From Thiocapsa sp. (GTDB lineage: Bacteria > Pseudomonadota > Gammaproteobacteria > Chromatiales > Chromatiaceae), in NCBI RefSeq assembly GCF_018399035.1, contig NZ_CP073760.1, positions 3,166,001-3,230,000 on the forward strand: a stretch of 64,000 nucleotides of DNA, written 5' to 3'. The notes below the pieces were generated by a model that worked only from the letters and a program-made list of their open reading frames with translations, ran no database searches and had not been told where the DNA came from. Positions 33,268-40,496 of this stretch are shown one piece after another. How positions within the stretch are numbered: the first letter of the stretch is position 1; each line of letters starts with the position of its first letter. Position numbers and translations under genes: made by a program.

Positions 33268-33320
33268 GGGTCAGGTCAGGTCGGGGCAGGTCAGGTCAGG
33301 TCAGGTCAGGTCAGGTCAGG
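33268..33320. repeat. GGTCA pentanucleotide tract
   Basis: Roughly ten copies of GGTCA/AGGTC, with one interruption (CGGGGC near 33282), immediately upstream of the RDD gene and reaching the stop codon of the DUF98 gene. Tandem pentamers of this length are prone to slippage. Confidence 0.85.
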
Positions 33321-33927
33321 TAGCGTCCCGCTCCCCGGCATACAGCGCGAGCGGGAAACACTCGGTAATCAGGATGACCGGACGCCGATCGATGATGATG
33401 CGATAGGTTCGGCATACGGCACGGCCGCCGTCGGAGCTCACCTCCATGCCGACATCCAGAACCTCGCGATAGCTCTCCAGACCACTGTCGCGAATCAGCA
33501 CGCCGATACCGATCTCGCGATCGATCAGGCGCTGGCGAAAGCCGGACGGGATCAGCTCGGTACGGATCAGCGAGAACGCCTCGGCAAAACTGCGGCCCGA
33601 ATCCGTTCCGCGCAGCCGCGCATTGCGGATCAAACAACGATCGCCGGAAACGATCTGGATCGCGGGAACGGGCTCCTCGGCGGTCTCGAAACGCTGCTCG
33701 AGCGTATCGACCGCGACGGGCTCCCAGAAATAGGCCTCGAGGATCTTGGTCACGGTCCCGTCCGTCACCAGGAGTGCACGCAGGAAGGACGGAAGCGCCA
33801 TCAGCGGCACCGGATCCCCGAAAGGGGCGGGGATGACGCCGTCGCGGACGAATCCGTCGCAACGAAAAGATTCCTGAGCGGATCGCGCGCCCTGGTCCTG
33901 CACTGAACGACCGTAAAAACGGCGCAT
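33316..33927 (-). CDS. DUF98 / chorismate-pyruvate lyase-like protein
   Basis: 203 residues. ATG 33927 is chosen because AGGAG lies 6 nt upstream; the open frame extends further with unlikely sequence. The sequence shows the UbiC-like fold motifs: LMALPSFLRALLVTDGTVTK, ILEAYFWEPVAVD, RNARLRGTDSGRSFAEAFSL, ESYREVLDVGMEV and VCRTYRIIIDRRPVILITEC. DUF98 relatives are a sister family to chorismate pyruvate-lyase, but most lack a proven substrate. Here the ubiquinone context (ubiA) is missing, so 4-hydroxybenzoate formation should not be assumed. Same strand as the RDD operon, with the pentamer tract between them. Confidence 0.75.
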   Translation of the reverse strand: MRRFYGRSVQDQGARSAQESFRCDGFVRDGVIPAPFGDPVPLMALPSFLRALLVTDGTVTKILEAYFWEPVAVDTLEQRFETAEEPVPAIQIVSGDRCLIRNARLRGTDSGRSFAEAFSLIRTELIPSGFRQRLIDREIGIGVLIRDSGLESYREVLDVGMEVSSDGGRAVCRTYRIIIDRRPVILITECFPLALYAGERDAT

Positions 33928-34364
33928 CTGGATCTCCTGCGAGCCGACGAGGGCGGCTTTCCGACGGATCATCGGCGTGATCGACCGGGCACAATTCTGC
34001 CCCACGAGGGTGCGGCGTTCCAGTGCGGACGGACGGCAACACTCCATGTCGATAGACCGATCGCCGCCGCTCTGCGCTCCGGCGAACGATCTCGATCCGC
34101 CGCCGAAAAAAAACTCCCGGGCTCCGACGTTGCGGACTTGATACGTGGCTAAATTTGCCTCAATCTGTACAGTGACCCGCACCTGAGGCCGGCGCCTCGC
34201 ACTCCTCGGAGTGAGGTAAAAGCAACAAGCGCGAGATCAGTGACCTACCTCGGCCCCGAGCGTCCCGGCACCGTCGGGCGGGACCAGGTCGGAGGTTCGG
34301 AAAAACCCGCGGTTATGTGTTATATACATAAGGGCCTAGTGGCCAACTTTGGAGATTTAAAACG
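33928..34364. other. intergenic region with divergent promoters
   Basis: 437 bp between the DUF98 gene (leftward) and the lipoprotein gene (rightward). No gene is supported in it. The only distinct signal is the AT-rich palindrome close to the lipoprotein start, given separately. Confidence 0.4.
34313..34331 (+). promoter_or_regulatory. AT-rich palindrome upstream of the lipoprotein gene, likely promoter/operator
   Basis: TTATGTGTTATATACATAA has 6-bp inverted arms (TTATGT / ACATAA) and contains TATATA, which fits a -10 element. It lies 34 nt upstream of the ATG at 34365, with GGAG at 34351 as ribosome-binding site. In a region of high GC this island stands out. Which protein binds is unknown. 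Confidence 0.5.
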
Positions 34365-34565
34365 ATGACCAAGATTGTCAAGCTCGCTTCCCTGTCCGCT
34401 GTTGCCGTTCTCGGCGTTTCCTTGCTGGGCGGTTGTACGACGACCGACCAGACCGCTCGCGACATGGCTCAGCAAGCCATGGACACTGCCAACAGTGCCC
34501 AGGCTTGCTGCAACGCCAACACCGAGCGTCTTGACCGCATGTATCAGAAGATCATGGGCAAGTAA
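34365..34565 (+). CDS. Lpp/OprI-like small outer membrane lipoprotein
   Basis: 66 residues. The signal peptide MTKIVKLASLSAVAVLGVSL ends in a lipobox LGGC (Cys24). The mature part is a short Ala/Gln-rich heptad helix (ARDMAQQAMDTANSAQ) ending in lysine (MYQKIMGK). This is the layout of Braun-type lipoproteins: lipid-anchored in the outer membrane, trimeric coiled coil, with the C-terminal lysine available for linkage to peptidoglycan by an L,D-transpeptidase. A gene for such an enzyme converges on it directly downstream, overlapping tail-to-tail. Unusually, the mature helix carries two adjacent cysteines (ACC). A strong promoter-like palindrome precedes it. Confidence 0.85.
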   Translation: MTKIVKLASLSAVAVLGVSLLGGCTTTDQTARDMAQQAMDTANSAQACCNANTERLDRMYQKIMGK

Positions 34566-35509
34566 GACCCTTCCGAGGGACTGCGCCGGCTTCCCACGAG
34601 TTGTGGGATGCCGGTGTCTTCTTTAACCGCACGCTCGACCGCCTCCCAGTCGATTTTCACACCTTCGGTGTCCTTCACCCATTGAGGGATGACCTCTCTC
34701 GCGCTCCGTCGCACGCTCTTCTCGCCGGTTTGAACCTCCAGGTAAAGCTCGTCGCCACGCCACCCGACCTTGTAGGGTTGGTCGATGATGTTCACCGGCG
34801 TCGTGATGTCGGTCAAACCATATAATTCCTCGATACCCTCGGGGTACATGCGGATGCATCCGCCGCTGACTTCCATCCCGAGGCCCCAGGGTTGGCTGGT
34901 CCCGTGGATCAGGTAATCCGGATTGCTCAGCCGCATGGCATACTCGCCCAGCGGATTGTCGGGGCCCGGCGGTACCGTCGGCGGCAGGATGTGGCCGCGG
35001 GCGGCATGGTTCGCGCGCGTCATCGGGCCGGGTGTCCAGGTCGGCTTCTCGCGCTTTTCGATCACCTTAAAGCTGCCCAGCGGCGTGCTCATCGCGTCCT
35101 TGCCCACGGTGATGGCATAAATGCGCACCTCGTTGGGGTCATTCGGCGGGAAGTAGTAGAGCCGCTTTTCGGCGCGATTGACCACGATGCCGGTCCGTGG
35201 TGCATCCGGAAGCACGTAAAAGGCCGGAACCATCACGGGCGTACCCTCGCCGGGCATCCAGATATCCACCTTGGGGTTGGCTTGACGCATGTCGTCGAAC
35301 CCCAGTCCATTGTGGCGCGCGATATCCAGCAAGGTATCCTGGGCACGCGCATTGAAGTAGAAGGGAACCCCCACCACCGAATCGTTCGGGTTCTCGATGC
35401 GGAAAGTCTCGGCGCCGGCCCCGTCGATGACCCCGACGCCCAACACGGATGCGCAGACCGCGGTGGCGATCCACGCGCCTTTGCGTCGGCCAAGATCAAA
35501 ATCGCTCAT
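34544..35509 (-). CDS. periplasmic L,D-transpeptidase (YkuD/ErfK family) with LysM-like domain
   Basis: 321 residues. A signal peptide (GAWIATAVCASVLGVGVIDG then AGAETF) leads into a LysM-like region (DTLLDIARHNGLGFDDMRQA). The YkuD catalytic domain follows, with the motif IHGTSQPWGLGMEVSGGCIR holding the active-site His and Cys. The C-terminal extension resembles ErfK/YbiS/LdtA-type enzymes, which attach Braun lipoprotein to meso-diaminopimelate in peptidoglycan or form 3-3 crosslinks. The gene converges on the Lpp-like lipoprotein gene and overlaps its last 22 nt, strongly suggesting an enzyme-substrate pair. ATG 35509 is 33 nt from the divergent EF-G-like gene. Confidence 0.9.
   Translation of the reverse strand: MSDFDLGRRKGAWIATAVCASVLGVGVIDGAGAETFRIENPNDSVVGVPFYFNARAQDTLLDIARHNGLGFDDMRQANPKVDIWMPGEGTPVMVPAFYVLPDAPRTGIVVNRAEKRLYYFPPNDPNEVRIYAITVGKDAMSTPLGSFKVIEKREKPTWTPGPMTRANHAARGHILPPTVPPGPDNPLGEYAMRLSNPDYLIHGTSQPWGLGMEVSGGCIRMYPEGIEELYGLTDITTPVNIIDQPYKVGWRGDELYLEVQTGEKSVRRSAREVIPQWVKDTEGVKIDWEAVERAVKEDTGIPQLVGSRRSPSEGSYLPMIF
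34586..34624 (+). terminator. rho-independent-like terminator after the lipoprotein gene
   Basis: Stem CCGGCTTCCCAC / GTGGGATGCCGG (one mismatch), loop GAGTT, then a T-rich tail (GTCTTCTTT). It starts 20 nt after the lipoprotein stop. It lies inside the 3' end of the convergent transpeptidase gene's coding region. Confidence 0.7.
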
Positions 35510-35542
35510 AGACTCTCTCGCTTCTGTATCGGTTGAAATCGG

Positions 35543-37591
35543 ATGAAGAAATTGTCGCGATTGTCGCACGTCCGCAACATCGGCGTCGCCGCCCACGTCG
35601 ATGCGGGCAAGACCACGCTGACCGAGCGAATCCTCTTCTACACCGGCGCCTCCTACAAGATCGGCGAGGTCCATGACGGTGCTGCCCACATGGACTACAT
35701 GGCCGAGGAGCAGCAACACGGCATCACCATCACCGCCGCCGTCACGAAGGCCCCCTGGCGAGAGCACCTGCTGCAGGTCGTCGACACACCCGGTCATGTC
35801 GACTTCACGATCGAGGTGGAGCGCGCCATGCGCGTCCTCGACGGCTGCATCCTGGTGCTCGACGGGGTACGGGGCGTAGAGCCTCAGACCGAGACGGTCT
35901 GGCGTCAACGCACCCGCTTCAATCTGCCCGCCATCTTCTTCGTCAACAAGATGGATCGCCCCGGGGCGGACTACCGACGGGCGCTCGACGCGGTCAGGCG
36001 ACGCCTGAAGATCGAGCCGGTCGCCATCACCTTTCCGCTCCCGGAAGAGGGCGCGGTCGTGGATTTGATCGAGCGAAGGCGAATTGGTTTCCTCGGCGAG
36101 CAGGGGGATGCGCTCGCAACCGAGCCGTGCCCGGACGCGCTCTGGGAGGCGCTCTCGGATCTGCGCGAGTCTCTGTATCTGGCCGCAGCGGAGATGGACG
36201 AGGGCCTGGCCGATGGCGTCTTGGCCGGCGAGGAGCCCCCGCCCGAGGCCCTGCGCGCCGCGATCCGTCGCGGCACGCTGGCGGGCCGCTTCTGCCCCTG
36301 CTACGGCGGGAGTGCGCTCCGCAATCTCGGGGTTCAACCGCTGCTCGACGGGGTGGTCGATTTCCTGCCCGCCCCGCTCGACCGACCGTCCGCACATGCC
36401 GTGCTGCCGGACGGGACCGAGGTCGAGATCGCCATGGGCACCGAGGGTCCGCTGGCGGCCCTCGCCTTCAAGGTCCAACTCTGGGACGGACGCCGTCATG
36501 TCTTCGCGCGGATCTATCGCGGGACCTTGGCGCCGGGCGACGCGGTGGAGGTGCCGACCCCGAGCGGCGGGGCTCGGCGCGAGCAGGTCGCACGTCTCTT
36601 CGACGTGGATGCCGGCAAGAAGACCCGCATCGATCGGGCCGAAGCCGGCGAGATCGTCCTCCTGGCCGGACTGCGTCACGCCTCGACCGGCGATACACTC
36701 TGCGCCCCCGGCCACCTGCTGAGCCTCGAACGGATCGAGGCCCGCGCGCCGGTGCTCGGGCTGGCAATCGAGCCCGCCGCCGGCACGGACGAAGAGAAGC
36801 TGCTCGAGGTCTTGGACAAGGTGCAGCAGGAGGATCCGACCCTGCGCGTCGAGGAGGACCCCGAGACCGGCCAGCGACTGTTGCGCGGCATGGGGGAGTT
36901 GCACCTTCAGATCGTGCTCGAGCGCATCCAGCGCGAGTTCGGCGTGCGGATCCGCAGCGGCCGACCGGCCGTCGCCGTGCGCGAGACCATCCGCCGGCCG
37001 GCATCGGCGGATGCCCTCTTCGCGCCGCCGCCGACGCCCGATCCGCGTCAGCAGGATCTCATGGCGCGCGTCGCACTCGCGATCGAGCCGCTCGCGCGAG
37101 GGGCCGGCGAGCGGGTTGAATGGGCCGCGCGCGTCATCCCCGAAGGGGCGGAGCCGAGCACGGCGCAACGCGAGGCGATCGAGCAGTCGCTGCGATCGAC
37201 CCTGGCGGCCGGACCCTTGCTCGCCGCCCAGGTGCAGGACATCCTGGTGCGGATTGCCGAGGTCGAGCTTTTCGGCGCGGCCTCGACCCCCGAGGCGCTC
37301 GGCGCAGCGGCATCCAAGGCACTGCGCCAAGCGCTCGAACGCGCCGAGCCGGCGGCGATGCATCCGATCATGCGGGTCGAGGTCGTCATCCCCGAGCCGA
37401 GTCTCGGCACGGTCTTGGGCGATCTACAGGCACGACGCGCCCTGATCCAGGGCACCGAGTCCGTCGGCGAGGACGTCGCCATCCGCGCGGAGGCCGCCCT
37501 CGAACCCCTGCTCGGCTATGCCACGGCGCTGCGCAGCCTCACCCAAGGGCGGGGGCAGTTCAGTATGGAGTTCAACCGGTTCGACGTCTAA
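35543..37591 (+). CDS. elongation factor G-like translational GTPase (EF-G paralogue)
   Basis: 682 residues with all five EF-G domains. G1 AHVDAGKTT near 17-25, G2 in QQHGITITAAV, G3 VVDTPGHVDFT, G4 NKMDRPGAD. Domain II contains VFARIYRGTLAPGD, domain III GMGELHLQIVLERIQREFGV, and domain V ends LTQGRGQFSMEFNRFDV. The first residues after Lys (LSRLSHVRNIGV) and the shortened domain IV (residues about 470-590) are unlike canonical EF-G. It lies away from rpsL-rpsG-tuf, so it is a second EF-G or a tetracycline-resistance-like/EF-G2 paralogue. Its TAA stop is the first codon of a CTAAACCGCG repeat. Confidence 0.88.
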   Translation: MKKLSRLSHVRNIGVAAHVDAGKTTLTERILFYTGASYKIGEVHDGAAHMDYMAEEQQHGITITAAVTKAPWREHLLQVVDTPGHVDFTIEVERAMRVLDGCILVLDGVRGVEPQTETVWRQRTRFNLPAIFFVNKMDRPGADYRRALDAVRRRLKIEPVAITFPLPEEGAVVDLIERRRIGFLGEQGDALATEPCPDALWEALSDLRESLYLAAAEMDEGLADGVLAGEEPPPEALRAAIRRGTLAGRFCPCYGGSALRNLGVQPLLDGVVDFLPAPLDRPSAHAVLPDGTEVEIAMGTEGPLAALAFKVQLWDGRRHVFARIYRGTLAPGDAVEVPTPSGGARREQVARLFDVDAGKKTRIDRAEAGEIVLLAGLRHASTGDTLCAPGHLLSLERIEARAPVLGLAIEPAAGTDEEKLLEVLDKVQQEDPTLRVEEDPETGQRLLRGMGELHLQIVLERIQREFGVRIRSGRPAVAVRETIRRPASADALFAPPPTPDPRQQDLMARVALAIEPLARGAGERVEWAARVIPEGAEPSTAQREAIEQSLRSTLAAGPLLAAQVQDILVRIAEVELFGAASTPEALGAAASKALRQALERAEPAAMHPIMRVEVVIPEPSLGTVLGDLQARRALIQGTESVGEDVAIRAEAALEPLLGYATALRSLTQGRGQFSMEFNRFDV

Positions 37592-37673
37592 ACCGCGCCA
37601 ACTCCAACGGCCGTCAAGTCTGCCGGGGCCGAGCCCATCCAATAAGACTGCATACCGCTTCGGGCGCGGTTTA
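37589..37673. repeat. CTAAACCGCG-family repeat, single unit A
   Basis: 85 nt with ends TAAACCGCGCC and GCGCGGTTTA. The interior (GCCGGGGCCGAGCCCATCCA) matches the interior of unit A at 6349-6433 (GGGGCCGATCCCATCC). The first three bases are the TAA stop of the EF-G-like gene. Confidence 0.85.
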
Positions 37674-37686
37674 ACTCGTGACGGGG

Positions 37687-38202
37687 TCAGACTTTGAGGC
37701 TGCGCGGGCGGGTGATGGAGATCAGCTGAGCACTGCCGCACGGCAGCGCGCTCCAATCGTCCGGCATCTCCAGTCGGGCGACGGTGGCGGTGGGGAGGAG
37801 CTTGCCGTCGTCCGGGATCTCCAGGTCCTCGCCGACCAGATGCATGAGGAGCTCCTCGAGACCCGGGTTATGGCCGACCAGCAGGACGATCGCCGCCTCG
37901 GGGGAGCAGCGCCCGAGCACGGACAAGAGCTTCGGGACCTCGGCCTCGTAGATGTCGGCATCCCAGAGGATCTGTTTTTTCTTGATGTCGAGACACTTGC
38001 AAGCCTTCGACGCGGTCTGTTTGGCGCGCTCGGCCGGGGAGCTTACGACCAGATCCGGGACCAAGCCCTCCCGATAGAGCCAGGCTCCGACCTTGGGTGC
38101 GTCGCTCTTTCCACGCTTGGCCAAAGGACGGTCGAAGTCGCTCGTGACGACCGAGTCCCAATCGGACTTGGCGTGTCGCAGGATGAGAAGCTCTCTGGGC
38201 AT
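37687..38202 (-). CDS. sixA: SixA-type phosphohistidine phosphatase
   Basis: 171 residues in the histidine phosphatase (phosphoglycerate mutase-like) superfamily. The N-terminal RHAKSDWD motif at residues 9-16 supplies the catalytic histidine, and LLVGHNPGLEELLMHL the second one. DFDRPLAKRGKSDAPKVGAW matches the SixA group, which removes phosphate from HPt histidines or the nitrogen PTS. No ribosome-binding site is obvious before ATG 38202, and the frame is open upstream, so the start is less certain. It is separated from the kinase gene upstream by 125 nt. Confidence 0.85.
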   Translation of the reverse strand: MPRELLILRHAKSDWDSVVTSDFDRPLAKRGKSDAPKVGAWLYREGLVPDLVVSSPAERAKQTASKACKCLDIKKKQILWDADIYEAEVPKLLSVLGRCSPEAAIVLLVGHNPGLEELLMHLVGEDLEIPDDGKLLPTATVARLEMPDDWSALPCGSAQLISITRPRSLKV

Positions 38203-38327
38203 GGAGAAGAAGGGGTCGGCGTAACTCAAGCAGATGTCGGACAAATCTTTGGTCGCGGTACCGGGCTTTTTAACATATCCGTCATCTTCAAGGAAATGAG
38301 GATGCCCCGCGCCGCGCACACAAGCCC

Positions 38328-39203
38328 TTAACGCACCGCCGCCAGCAGCCGATCCATCATCCCTTTGGCCTGTGCGAGATAGCCTCCGCCGAAGAGGTTG
38401 AGGTGATTCAAGACATGGTAGAGATTGTAGAGGATCCTGCGCGTGCCGTACTCGGGCGGCAGCGGCCAGGCGTCCCGATAGGCCGCGTAGAAGTCGGACC
38501 CGAAGCCGCCGAAAAGCTCGGTCATGGCCAGATCCGTCTCCCGATCGCCGTAATAGACAGCCGGATCGAAGATAACCGGCTCGCCTTCGCGGGTTGCGCC
38601 GATGTTGCCGCCCCAGAGATCGCCGTGCAGCAAAGACGGCGCGGGACGGTGGCCGATCAGGTCGTCGAGGACCGCCATCAAGCGCTCGCCGGAGTCCGAC
38701 AGCGCCCGGCCGTGGCCGTTGCGGACCGCCAGATCCAGCTGGTACCCGAGCCGATGGACACGCCAGAAATCGACCCAGTCGGAGGCGCGGGCATTGCACT
38801 GGGGGGTGGACCCGATCGTGTTGTCGCGATGCCAGCCAAAGTCGGGCGCGGTGCATCGATGCAGCTGAGCGAGTCGGCGGCCCGCCTCCGCGCCGTCCAA
38901 GCGCCCGGCGAGATCCAGATGCTCGATGGCCAGATAACTCTGGGTGCCCGCGATGCCGGTGCAGATAGGCTCTGGAACCCGGATCGTATTCGCCGCGCGC
39001 AGGGCGGCGAGGCCCTCGGACTCCGCCTCGAACATCGCCAGCCGGTCGGCGCTGTTGAGCTTGACGAAATAGGCCCGCGCACCGTCGGCGAGGACGACCG
39101 CGCGATTGATGCACCCGCCTCCGACCGATTGCTCTCGCTGGATCCGGAAAGGCCGGCCGGTCGCACTCGCGATATGGCGCGCGATCGTTTCGCGATCATT
39201 CAC
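38328..39203 (-). CDS. fructosamine kinase family protein
   Basis: 291 residues with the aminoglycoside phosphotransferase-like fold. The glycine-rich segment SVGGGCINRAVVLADG, lysine in AYFVKLN, catalytic loop LLHGDLWGGN at 191-200 and metal-binding IFDPAVYYGDRETDLAMTEL are all intact. Family members phosphorylate ketosamines (glycated lysines, ribulosamine or erythrulosamine groups) so that they fall off proteins; this is the bacterial YniA-like branch. It lies on the minus strand between sixA and the HNH gene and is probably expressed separately from both. Confidence 0.9.
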   Translation of the reverse strand: MNDRETIARHIASATGRPFRIQREQSVGGGCINRAVVLADGARAYFVKLNSADRLAMFEAESEGLAALRAANTIRVPEPICTGIAGTQSYLAIEHLDLAGRLDGAEAGRRLAQLHRCTAPDFGWHRDNTIGSTPQCNARASDWVDFWRVHRLGYQLDLAVRNGHGRALSDSGERLMAVLDDLIGHRPAPSLLHGDLWGGNIGATREGEPVIFDPAVYYGDRETDLAMTELFGGFGSDFYAAYRDAWPLPPEYGTRRILYNLYHVLNHLNLFGGGYLAQAKGMMDRLLAAVR

Positions 39204-39260
39204 CGGGATTGCTCACCCTGATCAGGTCACCGGATGACGCAAGCCGATCACTTTGCGGGC

Positions 39261-39890
39261 TCACTCGCCGGGCTCATTCACCGGGGTCTCGTCGACACCC
39301 CGAGCGGCACGCCGATGCAAGGGGCTCGAGCGCGGAAAGTGGGCGCGCAGGAAGGCCATCTGATCCGCCAGGACGTGGCGCCCCATCAGGAAGATGTACT
39401 CGGCGTGCGTCGGCGTGAAAGGCACGGCCAACAACTCCATGCCCGCCGCTTCGGGCGTTCGCCCGGCCTTGAAGTTGTTGCAGCGCAGACAGGCGGTCAC
39501 GACGTTGTTCCAGACATCCTTGCCGCCGCGACTGGTTGGACGCACGTGATCGCGCGACAGATGACGCCCCGAGAAGCGGCTGCCGCAATACATGCACATG
39601 TGGTCGTCGCGGTGAAACAGGGTGCGGTTCGACAGGGGTGGTGCATAATCGTCCTGAAGCTTGTTCAGGGCATGATGGGTTCCGTAGGTCGCGATGATGG
39701 AGTGGATCTCCAAGCGACTCTGTCGATGGGTGCTCGAATTGATCCCGCCGCGCAGCTCGAACAAGGCATCCCCGCAGGCATAGGCCACCTGCCCGAGGAA
39801 ATACAGCCGGGCGGCAACCCGGTAGTCCACCCATTCCATCGGCATACCCGCCAAATCCGTTCGCAGTACCTGTTGAGTCAATGACCACAT
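39261..39890 (-). CDS. HNH endonuclease
   Basis: 209 residues from ATG 39890 (MWSLTQQVLRTDLAGMPMEW). The HNH region has CMYCGSRF (C99, C102), the catalytic HLSRDHVRPTSRGG (D114, H115) and CLRCNNFKAG (C134, C137), so both zinc pairs and the beta-beta-alpha-metal site are intact. The AARLYFLGQVAYACG N-terminal segment is typical of the widespread housekeeping-type HNH proteins in Chromatiaceae and Burkholderiales, whose role is unknown (not linked to restriction genes). The open frame extends upstream into a repeat unit, which is not part of the gene. Confidence 0.87.
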   Translation of the reverse strand: MWSLTQQVLRTDLAGMPMEWVDYRVAARLYFLGQVAYACGDALFELRGGINSSTHRQSRLEIHSIIATYGTHHALNKLQDDYAPPLSNRTLFHRDDHMCMYCGSRFSGRHLSRDHVRPTSRGGKDVWNNVVTACLRCNNFKAGRTPEAAGMELLAVPFTPTHAEYIFLMGRHVLADQMAFLRAHFPRSSPLHRRAARGVDETPVNEPGE

Positions 39891-40496
39891 AGCGGCGTTA
39901 CGGCTCGGAATTTGCGAGCATGATACACAGTTGACCCTCTCGCGCAACCCGGCGTCGTCACGCGTTTTGAGTCGATTTGCGAAAAATTCGGTTTCCGAAG
40001 GATGTGCCGATGTCCAGGAAGCACAAGGTGCGCCGACGGTTGGTTCAACTGCCGGATCTAAACCGCGTCTCACCGAGATCGAGGGCATCTCCAAAGCCAA
40101 ACGCAAAACGAAAATGACGCATGTCGCTCTGGACGCGGTTTAGGTTAAACGACTGATCATTCACAGCCGCCGCGCATGCACGCGAAGGCGCTCGGCGACG
40201 CTTCGCAGCGCCCCGGACGAAGCGCCGGGGCAATACGCAACACATTGATTAAAAGCATGTTTAAAAATTGGCCAAAAAGTTTCCAAACGAACAAAACCGT
40301 AACAACCACGCCTGCTCGCATCGGCTTTACACCAGTCATCCCCAGACTTATCCACAGAAATTGTGAGTTGCTCGGGTTTCATGTTCCGCGACAAGTGATT
40401 GCCGGTGTTTCCTAGCCAAGCGAGGACGTCCCGCGTCTAATCGACGACTGCCGCCCGTCCCCAAAATCCCGTACTCGGAAAAAGCGCTCAACCAAC
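39891..40496. other. intergenic region between HNH gene and priA
   Basis: 606 bp. It holds a unit B repeat (40059-40142), a lone perfect DnaA-box word TTATCCACA at 40348-40356, and an AT-rich stretch at 40240-40310. One DnaA box is not an origin. No gene is supported. The priA promoter probably lies in the last 150 bp. Confidence 0.4.
40059..40142. repeat. CTAAACCGCG-family repeat, single unit B
   Basis: 84 nt with ends TAAACCGCGTC and GACGCGGTTTA. The interior (TCTCCAAAGCCAAACGCAAA; TGACGCATGTCGCTC) is the reverse complement of the interior of unit B at 44162 (TTGCGTTTGGCTTTGGAGAT), so this copy is inverted relative to that one. It lies upstream of the HNH gene. Confidence 0.85.

Noticed and set aside
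35510..37363. Extension of the L,D-transpeptidase frame upstream through the EF-G-like gene
   Set aside because: The signal peptide fixes the start at 35509; the upstream part is an open shadow of the divergent gene.
40348..40356. Perfect DnaA box TTATCCACA upstream of priA
   Set aside because: A single 9-mer with no cluster, AT-rich unwinding element or dnaA/dnaN neighbour; not an origin.
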